This document shows positions 45,598-56,640 of a stretch of 64,000 nt of DNA, in pieces; the stretch's first letter is position 1; each line of letters begins with the position of its first letter. A program made the position numbers and the translations under genes. The notes under the pieces were generated by a model that was not told the origin of the DNA, did not search any database, and saw nothing but the letters and a program-made list of their open reading frames with translations. Source of the DNA: Schistocephalus solidus (Eukaryota; Platyhelminthes; Cestoda; Diphyllobothriidea; Diphyllobothriidae); contig WEDG01006427.1 of assembly GCA_017591395.1 (NCBI GenBank), positions 38,559 to 102,558 on the forward strand. The letters run 5' to 3'.

Positions 45598-46260
45598 CAG
45601 AGGTCGCCAAACTCTGGTCTTTAGGCCAGATACGGCCTAGCTAGTATTCCAGTCCGGTCTAACGCCCCCCTAGTTAATTATTGTTGGATCCGGCCTAATT
45701 GAATAAGGGCAACTATGGCTATTTCCTCCACCTCGCCCAGTGTGATGCAGCCTTCGTTGACACCAACGAATGCATCGGTGTGCTGTCAACCCTGTGGAAT
45801 GAATTCTCTTCGCGCTTCACTTATGTACGTTCTCATTCGCAAGAGTTCAAAATTGTCAGCACTCCTTTTGACTTACCCTATGACGAACCCCCCTCTGATG
45901 TGCAATGGGAGTTGATTGAGCTGCAGGTTTCGGACGTTCTCTTGCCCAAGTTTACTGCTTGCACTACTCTCATTGACTTCTACCGTCAGCTGCCACATGC
46001 TCAGTTTCCAATGTTGTTAGCCCATGCCAAGCGTGTGATCACAATGTTTGAGAGCACTTATTCGTGCGAGCAGCTGTTCTCCAAAATGAAGTTTTGTAAG
46101 AATAAGCTGCGCTCTCAGCTCACTGAAAATCGCCTTACTGACATTCTGTTGCTGAACTTCTCATCATTAGAACCTGATACTGTATCTGTCTCTAAGTGCA
46201 TGCAACATCCTGTTTCCCATTGATCCTTCTGTATTTTTTAATAATAAACGTTTCCTTGGA
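45598..46260 (+). mobile_element. hAT-superfamily deletion derivative
   Basis: The left end CAGAGGTCGCCAAACTCTGG (45598-45617) has the CAG-start and CCAAACT pattern of hAT terminal inverted repeats of the Charlie/ZBED-like group. A subterminal GGCCAGATACGGCC follows. Only about 100 bases later an open frame for the transposase C-terminus begins, so most of the transposase has been deleted. I could not find the matching right terminus or an 8-bp target duplication; the copy may be 3'-truncated near or after 46260, where an AATAAA-like AATAATAAACG lies. Confidence 0.65.
45699..46223 (+). CDS. hAT transposase C-terminal fragment (dimerisation domain), open
   Basis: A 174-residue frame with no internal stop. 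The second half contains PMLLAHAKRVITMFESTYSC, EQLFSKMKFCKNKLRSQLT and ENRLTDILLL. This is the hAT dimerisation region, with the conserved S-C/E-x-x-FS-x-MK-x-x-K-x-x-x-R-x-x-L pattern ending the transposase. It resembles the C-terminal part of GTF2IRD2/ZBED-type hAT proteins (family recollection). The N-terminal BED finger and the catalytic RNase H-like core are absent. The start given is the first ATG; a longer native frame came from further upstream before the deletion. It is the only transposon frame in the window that is uninterrupted, so it may be young or constrained. Confidence 0.75.
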   Translation: MNKGNYGYFLHLAQCDAAFVDTNECIGVLSTLWNEFSSRFTYVRSHSQEFKIVSTPFDLPYDEPPSDVQWELIELQVSDVLLPKFTACTTLIDFYRQLPHAQFPMLLAHAKRVITMFESTYSCEQLFSKMKFCKNKLRSQLTENRLTDILLLNFSSLEPDTVSVSKCMQHPVSH

Positions 46261-46499
46261 CACCTTGTTTCATCTAGCCTAGTGTGCCTTCTTGGCCCCC
46301 TGAAATGGCCTAGATGGAAAATAAGAGAGGGAAAGGGAGAACATGTTTTTTTTATTTTGAGATTATCGGCCTTTTCTGCAAAAATAACTATTCCAAAATA
46401 AGAGCGAACAATATCAGTACAAAAAAATAGCAATACAGAGGGACAGAAACTGTCCTTTCCCTCCTTCCACCATTCCGGGTAGCTTTTGCTAATTTACGT

Positions 46500-46700
46500 G
46501 GATATTGAGGTTATTGATAAGATTAGGACATAGTTACCTGTAAGGTCAGGGTGAGGCTTACGTCTAGGGGTAGTGTTAGTGTTAAGGTCTGATTGAGGCC
46601 ACGGGAATATTTGTCCTTCCTGGAATTTCACACAAGGCCGTCTGTGTTACCAGGAGGCAGGTTCCTTTTCTCGTGTCCTTCCTAACAAAGCAGTTATCTA
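46500..46700 (+). repeat. Partial TA-flanked MITE
   Basis: GGTTATTGATAAGATTAGGA, GGTCAGGGTGAGGC and AGTGTTAAGGTC form the telomere-like interior. GGAATATTTGTCCTTCCTGG, AATTTCACACAAGG and GGCAGGTTCCTTTTCTCGTG are the right flank. The terminus after TCGTGTCCTTCCTAA is degenerate. Confidence 0.55.
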
Positions 46701-47079
46701 AATGTCTAGTTGATAGCCAAGTTAACAAATTAGATTTTACTCTCGCTTTTCAGTCTTGTGATACGTCAGAATAAATGCCAGTAGCCAAAAGGACGCTCCA
46801 GATAGGGGTGTGACGGCAATCGCATCATTCTGAACGGTGTGACTTAGGCAGCTTGCAAAGCACGATTGCAGAAGTGCCAGACTATTCCACCGCAATATCG
46901 TGCCCACTGGAAAATGACAAGAAAAGCGGACAGCAAAGGAGAGTCTACAGGACGGCGTTCTTGATGAACTGTGAAAATCTACAGGTGAACATTGATAGAG
47001 TACACTGAAAATACAGACATCCGTATATCACTGGTGACTGATGGGAATAAGTAGTACAAGTCTTTCGTCGCTAAACGCT

Positions 47080-47345
47080 AACCATCGCTTACGGGATCAT
47101 TCGTCCCGTTCTGCCTAATGGCTCACCCTCAAACCCCGCCAGTGGCCGCGTAGCGGCTAGTATACAAGATAAATGAAATTATCCGACAAAGACAAGGGGG
47201 ACTTCGATGGTTATTCCTGGCTCATTAGCCGTCATCAGCCAGTCATACCCAACCCCAGGGGATGCTCCACCCGAGACCTGAACTCACGACGTCCATTGCT
47301 CTAAGCATGTTCACCACTGGCTCGTTGTCTTGCCGGTGTTAGATC
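47080..47345 (-). repeat. tRNA-derived SINE (family A), nearly complete, minus
   Basis: On the minus strand the head reads CCGGCAAGACAACGAGCCAG, TTAGAGCAATGG and GTGAGTTCAGGTCTCGGG (B-box-like). Then come TTGGGTATGACTGGCTGATG, ACGGCTAATGAGCCAGGAAT and a tail through AGCCGCTACGCGGCCACTGG and GTGAGCCATTAGGCAGAACG. It aligns end to end with the copies at 48.4-48.8 kb. Confidence 0.75.
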
Positions 47346-48284
47346 GGAAATATTGACAGTCGTTGATAAAAACGCCTGAATCAACAATGAAACAGACTAG
47401 TTGGCGAGCATACATTTGCTTATGCTTAATTCTCCTCAGGCTAGTATATTTATCTGTGAACGGGGTCGAGTCAAGCATGTCAGTCTTTCGAGAAATCTAG
47501 TAAAGTTTGTCTTAACGCACAAACGGGCTGTGGGGATATGTGGAAGGATGGGAATAAGAAGCAGCGAGGATTAGCATACGAGGGGGAGCCGGAGGGTGGA
47601 AAGAGTTGCATGCAGCTAGTCGACCTTTGGACAAGGTAAATGCGAAGTTTGCATGAGGTTCTTCTGTATAGGTTTCGCTTGGATCTGCGCGAAGCTCGGG
47701 ATCAGCACGTGTGAGAATGGTGCTGTTAATACTCCTTATTTCACCTTTTCCCTATCATTCCATGCCATGAGGTGTTTGCATATTCGTTTTCCGATAGGTG
47801 CCAACTCGTATGACTAAAATAAACTGCTGCACAGAAACAAGTGGGGGATTAAATGCATATTGCGGTCGTCTGAGTTGGAAACCCATCCTTTTCTTCTCCG
47901 CCGATGGGAAGGTTCATGAAGGCATCTTCTTAGGACTTCACTCGCTGCGCCCCTTGAAAAGGACTCTGGGGAACAGGGTTCTCTTTTCTCGCTCTCTCCA
48001 CCTTTACTACGCACAAAAATAAATAGTGCTCATGCAGTGGACAGCGGATACTGCCGTCGCAGTTCCCCGTCAGGACTTGCAGTGTATTTTCAAGGCTGAG
48101 GTTTTGCCCTTGCCACTTCTATAAATAACTGCTTTCTGTATGGACGTGATGGGTCGCAACGCTCCAACTTAATTTATTAAATGACTATTTTAGTTTATTA
48201 GGACTGCCCATGGCGGGGGGATGATTGTGACCTGTCATCAGGGTTAGGTAACTTTGGGGAATCGGAGCTCAGCAATCGGTTACG

Positions 48285-48600
48285 GAACTCACGCGTCCCG
48301 TTGTACCTTTGGGCTTACTCTCGGACCCTGCCAGCAGTCATTCAGTAGCTAGCATATTATAGGCAGAAATATACTACTGACAAAGACTAAGGGGACTGGA
48401 ATGACCATTTCTGAGCATGGCTGGCTGATGATGGCTAATAAGCCAAGAAATAGTCATTCCAGTCTCTCTTGTCTTTGCCCCAATGTCTAGCTGCCTATAA
48501 TACTAGCTGCTGAGCGGTTGCTGGCGGGGCTCGAGAGTGAGCCCCAAGGCAGAACGGGGCGAATGTGTCCAGTAACTGATCGGTGACGCGTCCATCCGCT
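48285..48600. repeat. Inverted pair of SINE family A bodies
   Basis: The left arm (about 48290-48440) reads as a family A tail-to-body in minus orientation, and the right arm (about 48440-48590) as body-to-tail in plus orientation. Arms pair through CGCGTC/GACGCG, GTAGCTAGCATATTATAGGC/GCCTATAATACTAGCTGC, GACTGGAATGACCATTTCT/AGAAATAGTCATTCCAGTC and TGGCTGGCTGATGATGGCTA at the centre. Each arm is about 150 bases. Neither arm has the tRNA-like head. A transcript would fold into a long hairpin. Confidence 0.8.
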
Positions 48601-48619
48601 AACTCAAATATTCCCGATC

Positions 48620-48790
48620 TAAACCCGCAAGACAACGAGCCCGTGGCTCAATGGTTAGAGCGTTGGACTTTTAATCAACAGGTCAGGAGTTCAAGCCTCA
48701 AGTGTTGCATCACGTGGGGTGGGTATGGCCGGCTGATTATGGCTAATAAGTCAGATACTACCATTCCAGTCTCGTTCGTCTTTTTCGCTA
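48620..48790 (+). repeat. tRNA-derived SINE (family A) with tRNA-like head, plus
   Basis: The head (48639-48710) has GTGGCTCAATGGTTAGAG (A-box-like), a CTTTTAA loop that would give anticodon TTT (Lys), and AGGAGTTCAAGCCTC (B-box-like). The acceptor arms do not pair and the stems have mismatches, so it is not a working tRNA. The body GGTATGGCCGGCTGATTATG, GCTAATAAGTCAGATA, CCATTCCAGTCTCG follows as in the other copies. The tail is lost after about 48790. Confidence 0.75.
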
Positions 48791-49364
48791 GTCTTTCCGC
48801 CTGTTCTTTTCTTCCATTTCTTATTTGGTTTATATATTTATTGGTGTAATATCATACTACTATCTCAATAGGCGTTTTTAAAATCTTGTAGCATGCAGAG
48901 TTTCAAGTGCATTGGGGTCCCATGAAATATCATCGGAAATTCTGAAGTGCGTGTGGAATAATCCCGCAATATGTCGGACGCGCCGGGATGTTGGCGTTTA
49001 AATGCAAAATTTTCGGTTGCCTGCAATCATCGCACGCGGTATAACATTGGTAAATATTTGGTACTCATTCTTCTATTGCTTTTCGATGCCCTTATAAACT
49101 TAAAAATTATATTTATAAACAATACTCAAAAATATCCCTTCTTGTACTTATTTGATAGCAAATTACAGATTTTGAATATACGCCATTTTAGACCACGTGC
49201 AAACAAAACGTATTTGGTAAAAAAAACTAATATTTTTTAGCATTAAATTTATAGAAAACAATGGAAGAAAATATAAGTTCTTGTACTCATTGGGTAGAGA
49301 ACATGTTTTACACGATGTTTTACTCAAAAGAATGGTATATTGAAGTTGTAAATTTTTTTCAAAT

Positions 49365-49950
49365 TTCCGCATAGTTTTGAGACCGATCTGTGTTACATTT
49401 GCTTTTAGGGTTTTCAGTCTGCAATCTGTATGCTTGCCTTGTGAGGAAAAGCATACATTCTTCTATGCCATTAAGAAGATAATATTATGTTCTAACCAAA
49501 TTTTGCATATGAGGTGGGCTGTGTTGAATAGTTCGAGAGGAGCTTTAACAAACGGAAAGCTATAATGTTATTTTAATAGACATCTTACGGGCTTAGAAAA
49601 TCTCCTACTTTCAGACTTCTTTAACCGGAACAGTATTCAACTAAAAAAATTTTATATAAAAACGTAATTTGCTGCAAATTGTGCGTGGGGGAGAAGGTTT
49701 TTCGTGCATTTTCAATAAAATATATTGGAATAAAGAAGGGAATCGAAAATCAATAGAAAAATGCATACTACTTGTGTTGTCATTTTTGCCAAGTTACGTT
49801 ATCGCAGGCGGCCAAAAGGAGACACGTGTAAAAGCTACCATCCTGGTGTGTCTGAAATAGCCTGGGATCGAGCTGTGCGATAATCAGTATAACAACCCCC
49901 ACTGTAGTAATTATTCGTAATCGAAAACGCTACTTATAATTGTTGTCGAA
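49365..49950 (+). repeat. Dispersed AT-rich repeat (family shared with 4.6-4.9 and 59.7-60.3 kb)
   Basis: Shares with the 59.7 kb copy a TTTTCAGTCTgCAAxCxGTATGC block, GAAAAGCAT, AAGAAGATA, a TTTTCAATAAAATATATTGG block, AATCAATAGAAAAATGCAT and a CATCCTGGTGTGTCTGAAAT-like block. It is noncoding, and short frames do not correspond between copies. Confidence 0.6.
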
Positions 49951-49999
49951 TTTTCATGAGCTTGGGCACTGGCCTTATTTTAGTGAGGGAAACTAGGAT

Positions 50000-51060
50000 C
50001 TATTATCTACGGCTATTAAAAGTGTTAACTTTATTTGATTTTCTGTCATAATTACACTCATTTAACTGCTTCACGCTGTTTTCAGACCTCTGTAGAAGAG
50101 ACGGGAACACGAACAAGTGACGACAGCGGTCACCGAAAATATAATTAAGATTTTTTCATGTTTGAGCACAAAGTACAAACGAGGAAGGTGTCTTCGAGGA
50201 CCTAGTTGTACAATTGCGAACCTAGTCCCTTAATATAGAAGAAGTGTAAAACCGCAGACCACAAACGCGCATCGTGAGCCAGTCTGCCCCATTTTGTTCC
50301 AGTGTATCTGCAGCGCACCCCGTTGTCGGGGTCTCAACCCATGGTTGTATAAGACAGTTCACATGCATACAATATCTTTCGCCCTATTATTCACTCCTTG
50401 CTGCGTATGGGTTGCGGTCATGTTCTTTAATATCGAGTGGGCTGGCATCTTATAGTCAGTTGGAGGAAGAACAGTCGTGAGCTTTCAGTAACCGAAGAAC
50501 TTCAAGGTCAACAAAGACACCTCTGAGGAATAAGTCACGTTGTGTGTTCAATCATACCTTTTAGTAAATCAAATGTAGATGGAAACAGACTGGCCCAGAG
50601 AGCCCCACTTCTTATCTTCGATGGTCTAAAATGTACGGTTTCTGACTGAGATACTTATATTTATAGATGGATTGCATAAAACGTCCTTCATGCCAGTAAT
50701 CCCCTGCATACTGAAATTCTTCAAAAGGCCTGACCCTCACGAAACTGCCTACGTCAGCCACATCCCGAGGAATTCTTTCTTCTGGGATTGACTCGTTTCC
50801 CGTTCCGAGCACGAATGCAGCATTCTAAATTACCCAAAATGTAGTCTGTTTCGGGGGTTCCCGCGAAGTTGGAAGGAAAGGCCTCTTTCTGTTAAGTTTT
50901 CCTGCATACCCCAGTTTTTGGTGTCATTCAAGGGTTTGTCAGACCATACTAAAGGCCTTATTGGAGCCACTTATATTGCGCAGCACTAAAGTTGTTTGGA
51001 TCCCAACAGACAGAAGAAAAACAACTAGTTCCAGGTTATGGAAACTAAGGTTTCAGCTTG
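50000..51060. other. No recognisable feature
   Basis: Frames below 70 codons; no repeat match noted. The 179-codon frame that starts at 50961 runs antisense into the PLE pseudo-LTR and is rejected. Confidence 0.35.
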
Positions 51061-51489
51061 CCTACCCAGGATTACCGCCTCCAATTGATTGGCATTTTGG
51101 GACTCACTCTGTACCATACGCAGTGAAATGTATCTTTCAAACAGAGGCACTGCCAATTGTGACGAGTATTTCACAAATTATACCTCATTTTCCCCGATTG
51201 TTGACTCATTTGTCCCCCATCAGAGGGGAACTGAACTTTGCAATAACCTTCGATGGTGTCAACATGCCTAGACTACGGTTTCGATACCTCTCCACCTGGC
51301 GCCATAGCCTGACTGGCCAGGTCTCGCAGAAGGCAGTTGTTATGTGCCTGAGTGCCTATCAGAATCCTCGGCTCCCGAATTCATCGAAGGTGGTTGTATG
51401 GGGTGAAATAATTGCCCGTCGTCTAGTTTCCAAGTGCCGAAGTTTCGTCATCCGTGGGTTCTTGGACAATCCGGTTCACTGGCACTGCC

Positions 51490-52285
51490 ACCAGAAATAG
51501 TGGGCATACCTGAGCTTTCTGCGTGGCTCACTTCTTTGTCTAGGCAAAGCCTCAGCACCGAATATGAAGCGGCGAGATAGTTGCGTTTGTTAGTTGACTG
51601 ATGTCTGTAAAACCCTGACTCGAGCAGCTCGCGGCTCACGTGGTAGTTGCCTCCTGATAATTTTGGCTTCAGCAGACTTAAATGTGTGGCTGGGTCCCGT
51701 CAAATGAGCCACGACTTGGTAACTGACGTTTTTCGTCTTCATTGCAGCTGTATGTTTGGCCATCCGAGTCAAGGGTAGTCTTCCAGTTTCTTTGCCATAG
51801 TTGCTTTACCCACAACCGTGCCAAACCCAGTAAACGATCGCAGAAGTTTTCTTGCCGTGACAATGTGTCTTTCGGCTGCATGACCTGGCGCCGCTGATCT
51901 ATGTGCAATTCCATCTCCGAGCGATGGCTGATGGCTACAGAAATCCTCTCCATGTACAAGAGCGTTAACAAAAATTTGGGGCCAGTTGGAGTTGGTTACG
52001 CTTGCGCATGCACTGCTCGACAAAGTTGCGTGGGTAGCCTTTCGTTCTAAGCACCCGTCGAAGATGCTGCAATTCAGCAACCTTGTCTTCCGGTTCACTG
52101 CAGTCCCTCTCCTCACGCTGGTATAGCGCCCTAACGCAACTACGTTTGTTCTGATTGGGTGGTTGTTGTTTAGTTCAGTACTTGGGTTGCATGTATCGCT
52201 TTCATGAGCACTTTGGTTTTTAGGCCACCACAATCTTTGCGACAAACGAGGACGTTGAGGAAGGCCAGCTGGTTGTTTTTCTGTT
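51490..52285 (-). pseudogene. Second Penelope-like element relic: RT tail and GIY-YIG-type endonuclease end
   Basis: On the minus strand, NNQLAFLNVLVCRKDCGGL then KTKV, and TQVLN, lie around 52278-52165. This is the segment just after the RT catalytic domain in PLEs. After stops, the nuclease part reads TGRLPLTRMAKHTAAMKTKN (about 51795-51736), VVAHLTGPSHTFKSAEAKII (about 51715-51655), then in a shifted frame VSRELLESGFYRHQSTNKRN (51645-51585) and YSVLRLCL. The same motifs occur in the relic at 12.4-13.1 kb. Downstream on the minus strand the sequence GCCAGTGAACCGGATTGTCC (about 51490-51471) resembles the start of the PLE pseudo-LTR (compare 17922-17941). No RT catalytic box was found upstream, so the copy is 5'-truncated. 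Confidence 0.8.
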
Positions 52286-52309
52286 TCCTCCTTTTGCGAG
52301 TGCCATACA

Positions 52310-53330
52310 AGGGTAGTAATATCACTGCTATTAAGGGGGTATCAAACCCTAATATATTGCAAAAAACACAGCAATCACGTGGAAAAAGGGAGATTTCTCT
52401 AATTTCGTACCTGAGTAAGTTGCCAGCGCCAGGTCCGGCGAAAAAGTGCGTGGCAAACCTATCTTAGATGGCACAGGAGAAACTGCCTGCAGTCAAAAAG
52501 AACGTGATTGACACGTTAATAGCCCTTTTATCTTTTCCAGGAGGGACGTGTATAATCAGCTTAACGGAAAACTCCTGGATATCGCACTCAACACCATTGC
52601 ACATAACACTATAAAAAACCACTATTGCCTTCGCACCAACCATCCTACGATCCATAAGCTGTGAAAGGGAGCTTATCAAACAGATTCAAACGCATTGCAG
52701 TCACGAAGCAGAGAAAGCTTAGGGGGCCGTTTTTACTCAGTAATTTTAACTGTTATGAGCCGGATGGCTCAAGTTTAAAATTTGGAAGCTATCCTGCTCG
52801 AGAGATATTTTGTACTTGCGAATAGGGATTAAACCAAATTGGACTACTGTCTGTCAGGGGTCACTGGTTGTTTATGATGGATAAGACCAATGCCTGGGAT
52901 GTTGTTGGAAGTCACCGGAGAGAAAATGGTAGCCTCAGGCACTCAGTTCGCGCCATGAACTGCACGTGAAAGCCCTATGGCGTTTGAAATGCAAAATCAG
53001 AACTTTTCATTAGTACTGCAGCCGGCACAATACGAGGAGGGAAACATGTACAGCATTTACTTTTTAAGTCATGTAGTTTCGTACTCGATTGCACATCGCT
53101 TTGAACTGCATAACGTTTGTTGGTATTGGTAAAACTACGTCTATCACACAATCGTTAACAAGTTTTTGTGACCTCGCAAATCAGCCTTTCTATTCGTCGT
53201 AACATCAGCAGTGCGTATCCATATTCCCTCCACGTCCTGTCCGTGTTGACCCTGGATCGACCCTCTTTCCGGAACGTTCTTATTCGCTTAAGGCACAACA
53301 TCTCTCTCTCTCTCCGCCGGATCCAGTTGG
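52310..53330. other. No recognisable feature
   Basis: Only frames below 75 codons and no repeat match noted. Confidence 0.35.
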
Positions 53331-53339
53331 ATAACCTTC

Positions 53340-54020
53340 TGTTCCCGCAGCGTTAGTCCGACATGTCAGTCAAGCGGCAATTAGCTCACAGAATCCGCGC
53401 CTCGCCAATCAGCGTCAAAAAGCAAGGGCACTCTCAACTGCGCAGTAGGCCTGTGGGAGAGGAGGGGGGACGGGCTGATGGGGAGAGAAAGAGAGACCAA
53501 CAGTGGGGCAGCGAAATCGAACTGCCCAAAAGGCACGTGCGATCATCAATCACTGGAAAGCAACCTCCGCCTTCGCGTCCGCTACTGCTCCGCCGCCTGT
53601 GGCGTGTGGCGCACGCGCGTGGTTCAGCCTGTCAGCCTGTCAGTTAGGCCGCCGTCGCACACACGTAAATATTCGGCCGGCAGACACAGCACGCACTCTT
53701 GACGTGTTTGACGGCGGCATCCAGGGCGGTGTGAGTGCGGCACACGTTCACTTTGCCGCCCAATTTGACGGCTTCGATCAACCACACGTCACAGGAGCTG
53801 AGATCACTGCGTACGCACACACCCGACCGTGCGACTGTGCCCACGTGCCACACAGATCTGCGATCCCGAAGTTTACGATGCCCGCGTCTGACGCCCGATA
53901 CCTCGTCAGTCTCAAACACCGATGTTCCAGATGTCTTTGGGGCGTTGTCATCCCAAATCCGGTGCGCGGGGGGTGGGGTCGGGGGAGGAGACTTAAAATC
54001 TGTCATGCCTAACCGACAGA
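53340..54020. other. GC-rich stretch with overlapping frames on both strands, unidentified
   Basis: Open frames of 169 (53503-54012), 137 (53735-54148) and 94 codons on plus and 120 codons on minus (53644-54006) overlap. That is usual when GC-rich DNA lacks stops by chance. None has a recognised motif. The stretch is CpG-containing (for example CGCGCGTGG near 53615, GCCGCCGTCGCAC near 53648), which could mark a promoter or the leader of an unrecognised retroelement. I cannot decide between these. Confidence 0.35.
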
Positions 54021-54149
54021 TGCGACAGGTGGGTGCCTCTTTTGTGCACCTCTTGCATGGTGGCAGTAGGTCTGGCCGTAACCAGGCTTCAAAATGCTGC
54101 GAATTCCCGAAGGATCCGAAAGTCCGTCAAGTGGCCTTTTTCCTTTGAA

Positions 54150-55135
54150 CAGTTCACGACAGACACCAACTTTGTTTCACTAGTTTTAGGCCCAACTTCA
54201 GTAGCTGCCTCGTACGGCGAGTCTCTGTAGTGTGCGGATCCTCCTCTCTCATTCATTCATACTCCAATTTACACCAGCAAAGCGAAGGGTTCGGAGAAAT
54301 CGACCTTTTTAAATAGCTGAGTCCTCGACAATGCAAAGTGAGGAAAAGAAGAAGAATAAGTGGACTGATATAAGTCAATTGTTTTTATCGGCCTCTGAAA
54401 CGCTGAGGCCCCTCGAGGTGGACACGATCCAAAAACCGCAAGCTGCAAGCCGCCGCCGTGTAATACGCAGCATTACCATTTACAGTTCTGTCGAAAGTTG
54501 CCAATAGAATCAGCAAATATGTTGACGACAATAATTATTTGTAAATGCGTGAAAGCTGCCGACCTACCTCCACGAAGACCAGTTAGAAACACCACAACCG
54601 GATATCATGGCCGAACTCGCAATGCAGCCTGAACCGGCTATTCACATTTGCGATTTCCGAGAGGATGAACACTGTAGGCCAGTGAAGGTTAGAGGCTGGA
54701 TAATATACATTATAGGAGATGTTGTTGACTTCCCTCCGCTAACCATTCCAGGGGCCTGAATAGGATGGCGATTTGGCAGGGGGGCTTGAGAAGAAGGACT
54801 GCGGCCTGACCTAGATCCGAAGTCGGAGAGACATCAAATCCGACTGTTCGGCCGCCTTTACCGACAATGTCCACCGTTTGCCCCACACCCAGGTGAGCGA
54901 AGGGACTCGTTTTGGCAGAATCGCGCAACAGTTACTGCATTATCTTCTGGGTCCGATTTTATGACAGAATCAATAAGATTGGCGGTGGGATCGGTTGAAT
55001 CGGCCTGAAAAGCTAAATATTACGTCTACGCGTACCATACACGCGCCTGGTTCGCGTAAAGATGCGGCTCGGATAACAACCAAGTAGGTGTACCATAGAA
55101 GTCACGTTAATAAGGCACCATTGCACCCTGCCTCC
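54150..55135. other. No recognisable feature
   Basis: Short frames only. Confidence 0.35.
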
Positions 55136-55139
55136 CCAT

Positions 55140-55270
55140 CCCGAGCGGAGGACCGAGTCATCTTGTCAGTTTGTAACCTTCCAAGCTATTTTTAGCGCGT
55201 TGCAGCAGATTGTTTAGAGTGAGGAATATGCGCTGAGTGCCGTAATGATTGAGTCCCCAGAGTTGCTCTC
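55140..55270 (-). repeat. SINE-like family B fragment, minus
   Basis: GGAGGACCGAGTCA, TAACCTTCCAAGCTATTTTT, AGCGCG, GATTGTTTAGAGTGAGGAA and TATGCGCTGAG form the complement of the AGCTCAGCGCATTTTCCTC...GCTTGGAAGGTT stretch at 21437-21516. Confidence 0.65.
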
Positions 55271-55375
55271 TCTCTCTCTCTCAGGTAACAGTCCACTGTC
55301 CGAACCGGTGAGCCATATGATGCGGGAATTGGCCCAAGTGGCTGGCAGTATATGAGCGCGCGCGAAAGGGGATAG

Positions 55376-55620
55376 AAGCTGAAGAAGAAGAAGAAGAAGA
55401 AGAAGAAGAAGAAGAAGAAGAAAAAGAAGAAGAAGAAGAAGAAGAAGAAGAAAGGATGATTATGACAATGACGACGATAACGATGTTTTTGTTGTTGATG
55501 ATGATGATGGTGGTGGTGATGATGATGATGATGATGGTGATGAGGATGATGGTGGTGGTGGTGGTGATGTTGATGATGATGAGGATGATGATGGTGGTGG
55601 TGGTGGTGGTGGTGATGATT

Positions 55621-55669
<49 letters not shown>

Positions 55670-55813
55670 GGAGGAGGAGGAGGAGGAGGAGGAGGAGGAG
55701 GAGGAGGAGGAGGAGGAGGAGGAGGAGGAGGAGGAGGAGGAGGAGGAGGAGGAGGAGGAGGAGGAGGAGGAGGAGGAGGAGGAGGACGAGGAGGAGGACG
55801 AGGAGGAGGAGGA
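55376..55813. repeat. Composite trinucleotide tract: GAA, then GAT/GGT, then GAG
   Basis: Three contiguous blocks: (GAA)n at 55376-55453, a mixed GAT/GGT/ATG block at 55454-55667, and (GAG)n at 55668-55813. The total is 438 bp with a strong purine bias on the plus strand. The frames over it give poly-Met/Val, poly-Arg or, on the minus strand, poly-Ser, and are not genes. The blocks probably grew from one another by slippage and substitution. Confidence 0.95.
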
Positions 55814-55819
55814 AGATTC

Positions 55820-56635
55820 GTGTGCCATTTGGAGCGCCGTATGTTTCCTTGCGTGCGCCTCGCTGGGAGACATTACGATGGCTGACGATTTGGTGTTGAG
55901 AGTTGGCTGCCCATTACTCGTGACCTTTCTGTTGAGGTTATCCATCTACATAGTGTTCGCGGGGTGGCATAAGTTTAAGGTAGCAAGCCTTTTCAGTGCG
56001 TCTGGTCGCTATGCCTTCTGCAGCTGTTTTACTGCTGATTTATTGCCTTGACTCACGATCATGTTCGTGTCAAAATCAACCTCCTGACCAGGTGGGCCAA
56101 TGTGCCGCAGTTAAACCTCCTTAACGCCAGATGGTGTTCATGCATCCCCGTTCATATGTTTTGACTGATTTCTCCAACGTATTTGCATTACTCGCAACTG
56201 CATTTTAGGTGCTATCTGACTTCTCCTGTCCGGCTACTGGATCCTTCAGTCACATCCCTTGGCGAGGAGGCATCGGGTCGCGTCTGTACGTACTTCCAAC
56301 CCTGAAATCATCCCAGAAGTTTATCATTCACATCAGATGCGCGTTGTACGTATTGGATTCCGAGTTGACTTGCTTTGCATGCCATAATGGATTTCTTGTG
56401 GGGTCCTCAGAATCCAATGAAAAAAGACCGAAAATATCGTCCTATAATTTTGACTCAAAAGGAAGCGGGAAAAGTGATCATATCTTCCTTTTCTGTTAGT
56501 CTAACTGGAAATCGTATATATACTACACTTAGTAGAAGAACCCTGTGGGAAGAGAATATGAGTTTTAGATTCTTCTTCATCAGGCCTACTAAATTACGTA
56601 CATTAACTTTTAATATGAGGTTTTGACAGATTCGA
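55820..56635. other. No recognisable feature
   Basis: Frames up to 96 codons (56209-56499, plus) without motif. Confidence 0.35.
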
Positions 56636-56640
56636 ATAAG

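Noticed and set aside
48639..48710. Functional tRNA-Lys gene
   Set aside because: Acceptor arms do not pair, and anticodon and T stems have several mismatches; homologous heads elsewhere show it is a SINE component.
50961..51500. 179-codon plus-strand ORF
   Set aside because: Its 3' part is antisense to the pseudo-LTR region of the PLE relic and the product has no motif.
55456..55945. ORFs encoding poly-Met/Arg (plus) and poly-Ser (minus)
   Set aside because: Both are readings of the composite triplet tract; neither has flanking sequence with gene character.
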